A stretch of 64,000 nucleotides of DNA from Acidobacteriaceae bacterium. Its GTDB lineage: Bacteria > Acidobacteriota > Terriglobia > Terriglobales > Acidobacteriaceae. Location of the stretch: NCBI GenBank assembly GCA_030037635.1, contig JASHQH010000211.1, forward strand, positions 49,326 to 113,325. The letters are read 5' to 3'. A model generated the notes under the pieces. That model was not told the origin of the DNA, did no database searches, and was given only the letters and a program-made list of their open reading frames with translations. The position numbers were made by a program, and so were the translations under genes. Shown in pieces: positions 35,812-44,788 of the stretch (the first letter of the stretch is position 1; the number at the start of each line of letters is the position of its first letter).

Positions 35812-36309
35812 CTAATCGGCGCTGGCCTGCAAAACGCGGACCCTCCAGCGCACTTCGGAGGGCGTCAACATCACGATGTAGCGCGTGTGCTGTTGACTGC
35901 TCGTCATAAGAGCCCCATGATTGAAAACCTCGACGTCATAGTCGGCGGTATCTTCGAGTTCGACCGACAAACCCTCAGGCGACGCGAACAGAAGCTGAAT
36001 GTTGTGTGAGCGATCCTGATAGCGAGTCGAGATGCCTAACCCGGACTGATCCTTGATTGCATTCCCAAGCCTGTCTCGCGCCGTGCCAATAAAGTCCGCA
36101 TCCAGCAGATCGGCCCGGTTTTGCGCAAGCGCCTCGCTCATCGCTTGCCACGACTCCAAATAGTCTCGAATCACAGCTGTTTGAGTTTGTTGATTGAGCG
36201 GCCGTGGAGCATCAAGATGCGATACGTCCACTTGCACCGCCGCTTGCGCCCCCACCAAGGCTGGGACCGTGGCCAAGCCTGCGCAGAGAGCCAGAATTTT
36301 CTTGAGCAT
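35812..36309 (-). CDS. Secreted hypothetical protein
   Basis: 165 residues with a Sec signal (LKKILALCAGLATVPALVGAQA). The mature part has a helical first half (QTAVIRDYLESWQAMSEALAQN) and a beta-rich second half (NIQLLFASPEGLSVELEDTADYDVEVFNHG, IVMLTPSEVRWRVRVLQA). This arrangement suggests a small SnoaL/NTF2-like or similar fold, but the family is not recognised. ATG at 36309 is 5 bp after the preceding gene's stop codon, so translation may be coupled. Confidence 0.7.
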   Translation of the reverse strand: MLKKILALCAGLATVPALVGAQAAVQVDVSHLDAPRPLNQQTQTAVIRDYLESWQAMSEALAQNRADLLDADFIGTARDRLGNAIKDQSGLGISTRYQDRSHNIQLLFASPEGLSVELEDTADYDVEVFNHGALMTSSQQHTRYIVMLTPSEVRWRVRVLQASAD

Positions 36310-36314
36310 GCTTA

Positions 36315-37184
36315 CTACTCCCAACGAATCTGATTTCCCATCACGACGCCGCACGCAACCGACAAGGTTGCGCCGTGATGAGCAGGCATCGCAACCTGTG
36401 CGATTCCGTGTTTCAGGGGAACGTCAACCGTCGACTGGCCGCCTGCGTAGGTTTCGGAGAAGGTTACGACGGTTCCGTCCAGAACCGCGTTGCCACCGCA
36501 GTCGAGAACCGGATCGGTTTTCAATTGCAGCTCCTGTCCTGAAGCGCTGGCGCTCATCTTCAGATCGCACGGATCTCCCGGAACCTGGCGGATCACACGC
36601 GTGCTCGAAACCCCACCAGCTTTGGCAACAAATTGATCAATCCCCTGCTTGCCCGTCGAATCCATCAGCACCCATGCGGCTCCAGTGCGGGTCATAGCGT
36701 TGCTGGTCTGCGCGGCGCCGGAGGGAGTTGAGAGCTGGAACGAAACAGGCATCGGAGCAAGGACCAAATTGTCGTACGCGTCGAAAACGTAGGCCGCGCC
36801 TGTAATGCCGTCATGCAGGCTCACTGGAAGCCGTGACGGCCTGGCCAGAAAACTCAAGCGCGCGGGGGTCGACGCCGGTGTCACGTCCAACGTCTCGGTT
36901 TCGGCCGGCGATCCTGGCTGAGTAAGAATGACCAAATAGCGGCCTGCATCGCGCAGCGAATCGACCGAAAAGTTCACCGGCTCTCCCAGCTGCACGTCTC
37001 GCATCAGAACCTGGCCCAGGCCTACGATGTACAAGGTCGCTTTTCCGTTTCCCGAGGTCGGAATTGAGAATGCGCTTCCCGCCTGCACACTCTTCGGCAA
37101 GCTCAAGCTGCTTCCCTCGGCCGAACCCGCCTGCGCCCCGGCCAGCATCAACACGCCCAGCACCACCATGAGCCCGGGCTTCAT
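36315..37184 (-). CDS. Secreted beta-sandwich protein, Ig-like
   Basis: 289 residues, Sec signal (MKPGLMVVLGVLMLAGAQA). The mature protein alternates strands and turns typical of two or three Ig-like sandwiches: SLSLPKSVQAGSAFSIPTSG, GKATLYIVGLGQVLM, PVSFQLSTPSGAAQ and VTFSETYAGGQSTVDVPLKH. Three cysteines (DPCDLKM, DCGG, VACGV) lie in the distal domain. The ATG overlaps the preceding stop as ATGA, with GGAGG upstream, so it is translationally coupled to the gene before it. Likely a structural envelope protein accompanying the polysaccharide operon; family unknown. Confidence 0.75.
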   Translation of the reverse strand: MKPGLMVVLGVLMLAGAQAGSAEGSSLSLPKSVQAGSAFSIPTSGNGKATLYIVGLGQVLMRDVQLGEPVNFSVDSLRDAGRYLVILTQPGSPAETETLDVTPASTPARLSFLARPSRLPVSLHDGITGAAYVFDAYDNLVLAPMPVSFQLSTPSGAAQTSNAMTRTGAAWVLMDSTGKQGIDQFVAKAGGVSSTRVIRQVPGDPCDLKMSASASGQELQLKTDPVLDCGGNAVLDGTVVTFSETYAGGQSTVDVPLKHGIAQVAMPAHHGATLSVACGVVMGNQIRWE

Positions 37185-38308
37185 AGCAAGCCTCCGAAGG
37201 AGTAGGTCGCAACGATCAAGCGCTCGCTGCTCACTTTCCCCGCTAGGTCCTCGGGAATGTGTATATCGAATGCAACCGGAGTTTGTGGAACCAGCGCCTG
37301 GTCGACATATTGGTCCACAACCCAAACTAATTGCCCCGACTTGTCGTAGAGCGTTCCCAGCACGCGTGCGACGTTCACCACCTGACCGCTTTGGTTGATC
37401 AATTGTCCAGTCAGCGAGGCTTCTGGCCCGGGATTGAATTGCTGGTTATTGATTTCAATCACCGGGTCGGCTGAAGCACTCACCAGGGTTGAAAAGGGCT
37501 CCATGCGGATGCTCTTTACCTGCGCCAGCGAGGCGTCGGGGAATTCAATCATGAACGGCGTAACCTGTTTTGGCAAAAGCAGGTGCGAGATCTTGTCAAA
37601 CGCGTTTTCCGTCGCGATGGCTGAGTTGTTCGGCCCCTGCAGGGTGGCCGAAACCGAAACGTAAGCGGGAACCACATCCTCGTTAAGCAACTCACCCAGA
37701 ACAAACACGCCGTCCGCCCGCTGCACCGGATGCATATCCACGATCCGTACCGTAGGAGCGTCGACGTTCTGAACGCCCCAGTCGTCTCCCGGGCCTCGGT
37801 TGATGACGTCCCAGCGCAGATATTCCACGGGAATCACCTGCGGCGGCACCGCCGGCTTCTCCCCGATGGGCCAGTCTACTTCCCAGTCGTTTCCAGCCCG
37901 CACCAGATGCAATTTGCGCTCATCCGGCTGCAGCCCGACCACGGTGGACCAGTACAACGTGAATTGCATCTCGGCATCGTCGTTCGTGGCATGAAGCGGG
38001 CTTATATCGAAATGGTCGAGCGTGGCGTACGTACGAAGGCCCGTGTAATACCCGGTTATATCGTGCTCAAACTCGAATTCGCTGAACTTGGCTTTGTTGG
38101 CCAGGCTTTCATACGCCTTTTCCCAGTCGTGAGTACGAATCTCCTCGCCCAGATTCTGGACTGCAGCCTCCGGTGTGGAGGAGGACTGAAGCAGTCTTCC
38201 CTCGCCGGCAAAAGCGGCCGCGGCAGGAACCGGCCAAATCGTACCGATGATGACGAGAGCCACCGTCACGGCGCCCAGGAACCATGCCAATAATGCTCCC
38301 CGCTTCAT
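37181..38308 (-). CDS. Membrane-anchored or secreted protein with NTF2-like and FxLYD-like parts
   Basis: 375 residues. N-terminal hydrophobic segment (ALLAWFLGAVTVALVIIGTI) acts as signal or anchor. Residues about 45-180 look NTF2-like (AVQNLGEEIRTHDWEKAYESL, LHLVRAGNDWEVDWP). The C-terminal part has SLTGQLINQSGQVVNVARVL and LYDKSGQLVWVVDQYV, matching the FxLYD pattern. The start ATG overlaps the upstream stop as ATGA with an AAGGAG motif before it. It bridges the membrane protein and the Ig-like protein in a tightly coupled run. Periplasmic accessory role inferred. Confidence 0.75.
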   Translation of the reverse strand: MKRGALLAWFLGAVTVALVIIGTIWPVPAAAAFAGEGRLLQSSSTPEAAVQNLGEEIRTHDWEKAYESLANKAKFSEFEFEHDITGYYTGLRTYATLDHFDISPLHATNDDAEMQFTLYWSTVVGLQPDERKLHLVRAGNDWEVDWPIGEKPAVPPQVIPVEYLRWDVINRGPGDDWGVQNVDAPTVRIVDMHPVQRADGVFVLGELLNEDVVPAYVSVSATLQGPNNSAIATENAFDKISHLLLPKQVTPFMIEFPDASLAQVKSIRMEPFSTLVSASADPVIEINNQQFNPGPEASLTGQLINQSGQVVNVARVLGTLYDKSGQLVWVVDQYVDQALVPQTPVAFDIHIPEDLAGKVSSERLIVATYSFGGLL

Positions 38309-40089
38309 GACGCCAAACTCCTTGCCGCAACGCCGTGATCCGGCGTAACGTGCAACCCCTCTTCGGCACGCTGCCTTCGTTTTGCAGGAATCAGCATTAC
38401 CAGGATGGCGAGAATACTGCATCCAAAGGGCAGGATTCCCCACATGACACCTTGCCAGTGCGGCGGCATCTGGGGAGCATTGACTGGTTGAGCCGGAGGT
38501 ACACCGTCTTTGCTCCACACGGTGATGGTTTCACCCTCCAGATAGTCAACCGGCCGAAAGCCTGCGAAAGCCAAGAGCGGATTGTAGTAAGGATCGCGAA
38601 CGAAGACCCATTTCAATCCGTAGCGGTCAGCATGTCTCAGAATGGCGCGGAGCGCATTGATTCCTGAGCTTCCGAAGTACTTCGAGCTTGTCAGTGCCGC
38701 GCCGCCGTTTTTCATCAGCTCGGGCAGCATGCGCCCCGAATTCCATTCGCCGTCAACGCTGCCGGCATCGGTCAACATGGCCAGCCGCGAGATTTTGTTC
38801 CCGAAACCAAGCGTGAAATAGCGGTACTGGTCGTGACCGTCGCGATTAAGCCATGATGCCACTGGCTCAACCGCGATATCTTGCGGGTCAGCGGGCCTGG
38901 AACTTGCATACGCAACAGCCAGGGCGCAACTGAATATCGCCAAAATGGCCAGACTTGCGGCGGCGGCAACACGAAATCTCCTGATCAGCCTGCTCGCCAG
39001 GATTCCTACGAAGGGCAGTGAAAGCAAAATTGCCCAGTAGCTGAATCGCTCCATGGTGAGCACCATGAACGCGCGCCTCAGCAGAATTGGCCCGACCGGG
39101 GTGGTTCCTCCCAGGCCAAGAAGAAAGGCCACCCAGAAGCCGAAAAACAGCGGCCTGAGCCGGCGGTTTTCGCAGCCCTCAAGGAAAATAAACGGCAGCG
39201 CCAGAATCAATGCGCCGTAAGGCACGATGAAATAGATAAACCCGTCCATCGGGTTCAGGATGTAGTTGGCGCGGCTCTCGTGGGGAATCGGCGTTTGCGT
39301 AATCGGATAGTGAATCAGTGCGATAAAGTAGGGAAGCAGCACGAGAGCCACCGAAACGGCGACGACCAGAACAATTGCCGCCGTCCGGGAAACTAAGGCT
39401 CCCATTTGGAGTCGCCTGCCGTCCGTGCGATCAAGCAAGGCCAGCCACAAAACAGGGAGCGCAAAAAAGAAAGACCCCACCAGAAGAGTGGCGTGGTGAA
39501 CAGCAGCCGCCGCTGTGAACAGCAGCCATCCTTTTACGAATGCCCGCCCATTTCCATTCCGCACCCAATCGAACAGAAAGGGCAGAGCGTTCAGATAGAG
39601 AGGAGCTGCACTCGTGGTCGGCAATTGTCCGGCGTCATATACCAGAAAGCTCTCCGCGCCAACAAAAACGCTGGCCAAAGCGGCCAGCGATGCTGCGCGG
39701 GGGCTGGTCCAAAGCAGAGAGAACCGGTAAACGCCCACCACCAGCAGCAGAATGGACGCCAACTGCACGGCCATATAGGCATAGTCGAACCCCAAAACGG
39801 GTGAAAGCACAGCCACCCATTGATGCGATAAAGGAGGATAGGTCATCTGCGAAAAACCTGCGAACCACTTGGTGTTCCACGGATCGAACCAGTGATGCAG
39901 GTAGTGCGATGCGAAGAAGATGTGAAAGTTCGTGTCGAACGATCTCAGGGGCAACTTCATCAACAACAGCGGAAGATGCACCGCCACAGCCGCCATCAGA
40001 CAAAAACCCATGGGGATGGGCCGCTGCAACGGATCAATCGGCTCGGCGTTCTCCACACTCGACTCCCACACCAAGGTTCTCTTGAACAT
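38305..40089 (-). CDS. Polytopic membrane protein, GT-C/PTPS-related type
   Basis: 594 residues, with about 10-12 hydrophobic helices spread to residue 400 and another near 555-575. After the first helix comes LRSFDTNFHIFFASHYLHHWFDPWNTKWFAG, an acidic-aromatic periplasmic loop of the kind found in GT-C glycosyltransferases; HHATLLVGS and QMTYPPLSHQW are in the same class of proteins annotated as 6-pyruvoyl-tetrahydropterin synthase-related. The C-terminal periplasmic part includes YRYFTLGFGNKIS and GLKWVFVRDPYYNPL. It heads the minus-strand operon that is divergent from the TPR-barrel gene. It may transfer a sugar from a lipid carrier; family-level inference. Confidence 0.78.
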   Translation of the reverse strand: MFKRTLVWESSVENAEPIDPLQRPIPMGFCLMAAVAVHLPLLLMKLPLRSFDTNFHIFFASHYLHHWFDPWNTKWFAGFSQMTYPPLSHQWVAVLSPVLGFDYAYMAVQLASILLLVVGVYRFSLLWTSPRAASLAALASVFVGAESFLVYDAGQLPTTSAAPLYLNALPFLFDWVRNGNGRAFVKGWLLFTAAAAVHHATLLVGSFFFALPVLWLALLDRTDGRRLQMGALVSRTAAIVLVVAVSVALVLLPYFIALIHYPITQTPIPHESRANYILNPMDGFIYFIVPYGALILALPFIFLEGCENRRLRPLFFGFWVAFLLGLGGTTPVGPILLRRAFMVLTMERFSYWAILLSLPFVGILASRLIRRFRVAAAASLAILAIFSCALAVAYASSRPADPQDIAVEPVASWLNRDGHDQYRYFTLGFGNKISRLAMLTDAGSVDGEWNSGRMLPELMKNGGAALTSSKYFGSSGINALRAILRHADRYGLKWVFVRDPYYNPLLAFAGFRPVDYLEGETITVWSKDGVPPAQPVNAPQMPPHWQGVMWGILPFGCSILAILVMLIPAKRRQRAEEGLHVTPDHGVAARSLAS

Positions 40090-40548
40090 CGCTCATTTCA
40101 GGGAAATTCAGTCGGCGCAGCTCAAATTGAAGCCAAGGTAAATTGGCGAAACATTTTCTAAGACTTACAGACCATCTACTGTTTCGATTAACAAACCCCT
40201 CCAGAGGTTGCTCCCAGGCGCCAGTTTGCTTCCCGGCCGCTCGCCTACCAGATTGCTTCCTCGCATGCTTCGCTTGCACGATCACCGCAACCGGCTCATA
40301 GCCGCATCAACAGCATCAAATCCATGCGAAATGTTTTACGGTCATTTGGCGCCGCGCGCAGCAACCGAGCAGCCTGCAGCTCTTCGGATGCACTCCCAAA
40401 GGCGGCCAACCGACGGCCAAGAGTTCTCACCAAGCCGGACCATGGACGTGCCGCTCCGCGGCCTGATTCTAGGGCTCCCAGGGGCCAACGGCGCCCTCAA
40501 TTTCGGCATCTAATCCGGTAATTTGAATTTGCGTCCAGGTGACTCACG
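40090..40548. promoter_or_regulatory. Divergent control region of the two polysaccharide operons
   Basis: 459 bp with no coding frame that looks real. It separates the minus-strand operon starting at 40089 and the plus-strand TPR-barrel/GT4 operon starting at 40549, so it should carry both promoters and any operators. A weak match (TTGGCG, 17-base spacer, TACAGA) near 40143-40171 would read in the plus direction, but the score is low. Confidence 0.45.
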
Positions 40549-43500
40549 TTGATTGCCCACCGTGGATTTTTGAACGCTGCGTTCGTATGGGTGTTCGCCT
40601 CACTTGCCTGCTCGGCCATTGCGCAAACCTATCAAGTGGGCCCCGGCGGCACTACACGACCATCGCAGAATCAATCAGAGCCATCGCAAACTGCGGGTCA
40701 ATCTCTCGGCTGGGGTTCGAACATTCAAAATGCTCGACTCGGACGGGCCGCAGAGATGGCACTGCAACACCACAATTACTCGCAAGCCTATGACTTTGCC
40801 CAGCGCGCCGCGCATGCCGCGCCCAGCGATCCGCAGCTGTGGTTTCTGCTTGGTTACGCCGCTCGGCTCAACGGAGCTTACGCGGCCGCCGTTGACGCAT
40901 ATAATCGCGGCCTTCACCTTGACCCTTCCTCCCCCGATGGCCAATCCGGGCTCGCCCAGGTCTATGACGTGATGGGCCGAACTGATGAGGCCGAGAAGCT
41001 CTTCCAGCAGGTGGTTGCGGCTAACCCTTCGCGCAGAAACGATCTGGTCTCGCTGGGAGAGCTCTACATGAAGTCGAGAGATTACAACTCCGCCACCGAA
41101 TGGCTCGACAAGGCTGAGAGGATTCGCCCCGACGCTCGCGCTGAAGTCCTTTTGGCAATTTCCTATGAGCAGCTCAAGCAGCCGGATCTGGCTGGGCGCT
41201 ATCTCGAAATGGCCCGGCGGCGGGCTCCTGGCAGCTCTGACCTCTTGCGTACGACGGCAGATTTCTACCGCGAATCCGGAAAGTATTCTGAGGCTATTAC
41301 GGCGCTCCGGTCGATCCGCAATCCAGGCCCCGACGTCCTGGCTGAACTCGCTTACACCTATCAGCTCGACGGAAAATACGAAGACTCCGCCAGATTGTTC
41401 TCGCAAGCGGCTAACGCTGAACCGCGGAATTTGACTTTTCAGCTTTCTGCCGCGCAGGCTCAGGTGGCAATCGGCTCCTTTTCCAGCTCGACAACCTTTC
41501 TCGATCGCGCCCGCCAGCTGAACGCAAATGACTATCGCCTGCACGCTATCAATGGCGAAATCGCAAGATTGAATGAGCATGATCAGGATGCGCTCCGTGA
41601 ATACAGCGCGGCGTTGGCCGCTTTGCCATCCAATCCCCCTGAAGGCCCGCTCTATGGAATTCAACTGCACATGGCCCTTTACGATCTCGATAAGAACCTC
41701 GACGACCAGGACGCCGCGCACCGCGAGCTTGAGATTGCCGAACTTGAAATCAACCAGGCCAACGGATCGGGGCCCGATCGCGTGCCGTTCCTGCGCTTGA
41801 GATCCCTTATCAAGTTGAGCGCCGGCGATCCCAGCGGCGCTTTGGCCGATATCAACCAGGCGCTGGCGGTCGATGGCTCCAACCGCGACAATCTGCAGCT
41901 CGACGGCGACATTCTCATGAAGCTTGGCCATTCTCAGGAGGCCATCGCGGTCTATCGCGAAATCCTCAAAAGCGAGTCAAAGAACCGGCTGGCACTCACT
42001 GCGCTGGGCTATGCGCTGCGTGACGCCGGACAATACGACGAGGCGGAGAAAACTTTTCAAAGACTGGCAGAAGCCGCTCCTTCGTCTTACGTTCCCTTTT
42101 TGGCTCTTGGCGATCTCTACACAGCCCGCCGTGAATTCGACAAGGCCCAGAACGCATACAGCAAGGCTTATGCGGATGCACCTCAGAACCCCTTCATTGC
42201 TGCCGGCGGCATCAATGCCGGAATTGAAGGCCACAACCTTGCTTTGGCCGGTAAATGGTTGAGCCGCGTGACTCCCGACATGCAACGGGAGCCAACCGTC
42301 CTTCGCGAAAAAGAAAGATATCTTTCCTTTGAAGGCAAGTATGCTGAATCCGCCAGTGTCGGCCGGCAGGCCATCAAATTCCTCCCCGATGACCGGGACG
42401 TAGTGGTCTATCTCGGCTATGACTTGTTGAACCTGGGAGAGTACAACGAGTTACTCGATCTTACGTCGAAGTATTGGGATGTCTTGCCGAAGGAGCCCGA
42501 TATCCCTCTTCTCGCAGGTTATGTTCATAAGCACGAGGAAATGAAGGAAGAGGCGGTCAAGGATTTTACCGAGGTGCTTCATCGCGATCCAACCGTGGTC
42601 ACCGCATACAACAATCGCGGATACCTGCTCAACGATCTTCATCGTCCACAGGAGGCTGCGGCTGACTTCGAGTCCGCCCTTAAAAGGGAGCCCCACAACG
42701 GCGAAGCGCACCTCGGTCTCGCTTACTCTGATCTCGATATGAAGAAACCCCAGGCCTCATTGCGCGAGGCCAAGCTGGCTGAGGACACACTCGGCGATTC
42801 CAGGGATCTTCACGTGATCCGTGCCAACGCTTACCTGGACGAAGACGTATTTACTTCCGCCGCACGCGAGTTTCGGGAAGCCTTGAAATTTACCCCCAAC
42901 GACCCTGCTCTTCACTTCGGATTGGGAAACACGTTTTTTGCCGCCCGGCAATATCAGGAGGCAATCAACGAGCTTGAATTATCTGAGAAACTTGCGCCCG
43001 AGAACCCGAAGGCCGACGCCTTGCTCGCCCGTTCCTATGCAGACCTCCACGACCGCGATCAGGCCCTGCACTATGCGCAACTCGCCGAGCAGCATGCGCA
43101 GTCGCCTTCCTTCAAGGCCGTCGCCACGCCATCTGACACAAGTGATATATGGATCTCTATCGGTGATGCCTTGAGCACACTCGGCGATCTGAATGCGGCC
43201 ATGGGGCTATTCCGCAAAGCATTGGACGCGCCGGGAGCTGACCGCGTCGGAGTTCGTCTGGCCATCGCCCAGGTGATGACGCAGCAGGGTCACGCCGACG
43301 ACGCAGAGCGTCAGATTGCCCTGGCCTGGATGGAGGCCGAGGCCGGAGACACGGCGCCGCCGAGCGGCGCCCAGTTTATCGCTGCCGCCGACCTGTTCCG
43401 CTCCATGCACCAGTACCAGCTTTCGCAAACTTATCTCCAGGATGCCAAGTCCGCCGGCGCGCCCGATCCCGAGGTGCGTATTGGCCTGGCCGATACCTAC

Positions 43501-44775
43501 CTGGCGCTGGGCGACACACTCAAAGCTAAGGCCGAGCTTTCTGCCATCAGCGATCCGGGTGACGGCGAACAGAACTATCAGTATCTCCTGGCCAAGGCCA
43601 ATATGCTCAGCCAGGAGCAGCAAAATGCCCAGGCTCTAACCGCGTTTGCACAAGCCGCGACCGCCGCGGGAGAAGATCAAACTGCCGTGCAGGGCATGAT
43701 TGAAACCGGCGCCCAGGAAGGCCTGATGGTCAATCCGAGATTGAGCGTCCTTTCCGACCTGTCCGTCTCGCCCATCTTCGAAGACTCCACCATCTATGTC
43801 CTCGACTCCAAGCTTGACGCCACCTTCCCCGTGCCCCCAAGCGATACCTCGCTGTTGCCTCCGCCGCGTTCGTCTCTGCAAACGGAGTGGACCGACGCGT
43901 TCCATCTTTATCTCGGGAATTTCCTGCCCGCGAGCGGCTTTTTTCAACTGCGCAACGCTCAGGGCCAGATTTCGGTGCCTGCCACAAATTCCATCGTCAA
44001 CCGCAATACTACTGACTCTACTTTTAACTTTGCCCTCGATCCCACCCTTCACCTTGGGCCCAACGTGGTGACCTTTAATGGGGGAGTCCAAGGCACCATC
44101 CGCCGTGATACACGCGATCCGGTCGATATGGATCAGAACCTCTTCCGCGTCTATACCTACATGAACACCAGTTCGTTCTTCAACGCTGTGTCGGTCAATG
44201 GCTATATTTTCAGAGAGGCGGGACCTTTCACCGAAATGACCCTTAGTTCGCGCGAGCTCTCTGCCGCGCTCAATTTTCGGGTCGGAGCTCCGTGGGGAAA
44301 GACGGCTCTGATCACCGGCTGGGGCGCAGACGATCTGGTGTTCCGCTTGACCCACACCGAAGATTACTTTACGTCGTCTTACATCGGACTGCAGCGCAAA
44401 TTCTCCGACCGGTTCAATGTCAGCGCGCTGGTTGAAGACGTGCGCGCGTGGCGGATCTTCGGCACCCCCTGGGGAATTGCACAGAACCTTCGTCCCGCCG
44501 GAAGTGTTGAATTTACCCCAACGCGCAACTGGGATGTGAAATTTTCCAGCGCCTACTCGAGCACCAGATCGTTTCACGTATACGACGCAACCCAGAATGG
44601 CTTCTCTGTCTCCTATGTCCGGCCGTTCCGCCACATCTTTCACGACCGCTCCGATTCGGTGAGCGTGCAATATCCGATCCGGTTTTCAGCCGGCTTTCAG
44701 GAGGAAAGCTTCTTCAACTTTCCCGGGCCCCAGAATCAGCAGCTCAGACCGTATGCAGAGATCACTATTTTCTAA
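40549..44775 (+). CDS. TPR protein with C-terminal outer-membrane barrel (BcsC/PelB-like)
   Basis: 1408 residues. A Sec signal (residues 1-26, ending SAIAQ) is followed by about 25 tetratricopeptide repeats to roughly 1040, including AYNNRGYLLNDLHRPQEAAADFESAL and ALHFGLGNTFFAARQYQEAINELE as clear units. From about 1070 the composition changes to amphipathic strands (AFHLYLGNFLP, LFRVYTYMN, YIGLQRKFSDRFNVSALV), ending with a terminal Phe, as outer-membrane porins do. This is the arrangement of BcsC, PelB and PgaA, which conduct polysaccharide out of the periplasm. Start is TTG with an AGGTGA motif upstream. First gene of a plus-strand operon, 13 bp before the GT4. Confidence 0.88.
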   Translation: MIAHRGFLNAAFVWVFASLACSAIAQTYQVGPGGTTRPSQNQSEPSQTAGQSLGWGSNIQNARLGRAAEMALQHHNYSQAYDFAQRAAHAAPSDPQLWFLLGYAARLNGAYAAAVDAYNRGLHLDPSSPDGQSGLAQVYDVMGRTDEAEKLFQQVVAANPSRRNDLVSLGELYMKSRDYNSATEWLDKAERIRPDARAEVLLAISYEQLKQPDLAGRYLEMARRRAPGSSDLLRTTADFYRESGKYSEAITALRSIRNPGPDVLAELAYTYQLDGKYEDSARLFSQAANAEPRNLTFQLSAAQAQVAIGSFSSSTTFLDRARQLNANDYRLHAINGEIARLNEHDQDALREYSAALAALPSNPPEGPLYGIQLHMALYDLDKNLDDQDAAHRELEIAELEINQANGSGPDRVPFLRLRSLIKLSAGDPSGALADINQALAVDGSNRDNLQLDGDILMKLGHSQEAIAVYREILKSESKNRLALTALGYALRDAGQYDEAEKTFQRLAEAAPSSYVPFLALGDLYTARREFDKAQNAYSKAYADAPQNPFIAAGGINAGIEGHNLALAGKWLSRVTPDMQREPTVLREKERYLSFEGKYAESASVGRQAIKFLPDDRDVVVYLGYDLLNLGEYNELLDLTSKYWDVLPKEPDIPLLAGYVHKHEEMKEEAVKDFTEVLHRDPTVVTAYNNRGYLLNDLHRPQEAAADFESALKREPHNGEAHLGLAYSDLDMKKPQASLREAKLAEDTLGDSRDLHVIRANAYLDEDVFTSAAREFREALKFTPNDPALHFGLGNTFFAARQYQEAINELELSEKLAPENPKADALLARSYADLHDRDQALHYAQLAEQHAQSPSFKAVATPSDTSDIWISIGDALSTLGDLNAAMGLFRKALDAPGADRVGVRLAIAQVMTQQGHADDAERQIALAWMEAEAGDTAPPSGAQFIAAADLFRSMHQYQLSQTYLQDAKSAGAPDPEVRIGLADTYLALGDTLKAKAELSAISDPGDGEQNYQYLLAKANMLSQEQQNAQALTAFAQAATAAGEDQTAVQGMIETGAQEGLMVNPRLSVLSDLSVSPIFEDSTIYVLDSKLDATFPVPPSDTSLLPPPRSSLQTEWTDAFHLYLGNFLPASGFFQLRNAQGQISVPATNSIVNRNTTDSTFNFALDPTLHLGPNVVTFNGGVQGTIRRDTRDPVDMDQNLFRVYTYMNTSSFFNAVSVNGYIFREAGPFTEMTLSSRELSAALNFRVGAPWGKTALITGWGADDLVFRLTHTEDYFTSSYIGLQRKFSDRFNVSALVEDVRAWRIFGTPWGIAQNLRPAGSVEFTPTRNWDVKFSSAYSSTRSFHVYDATQNGFSVSYVRPFRHIFHDRSDSVSVQYPIRFSAGFQEESFFNFPGPQNQQLRPYAEITIF

Positions 44776-44788
44776 AAGCAGGACTAAA

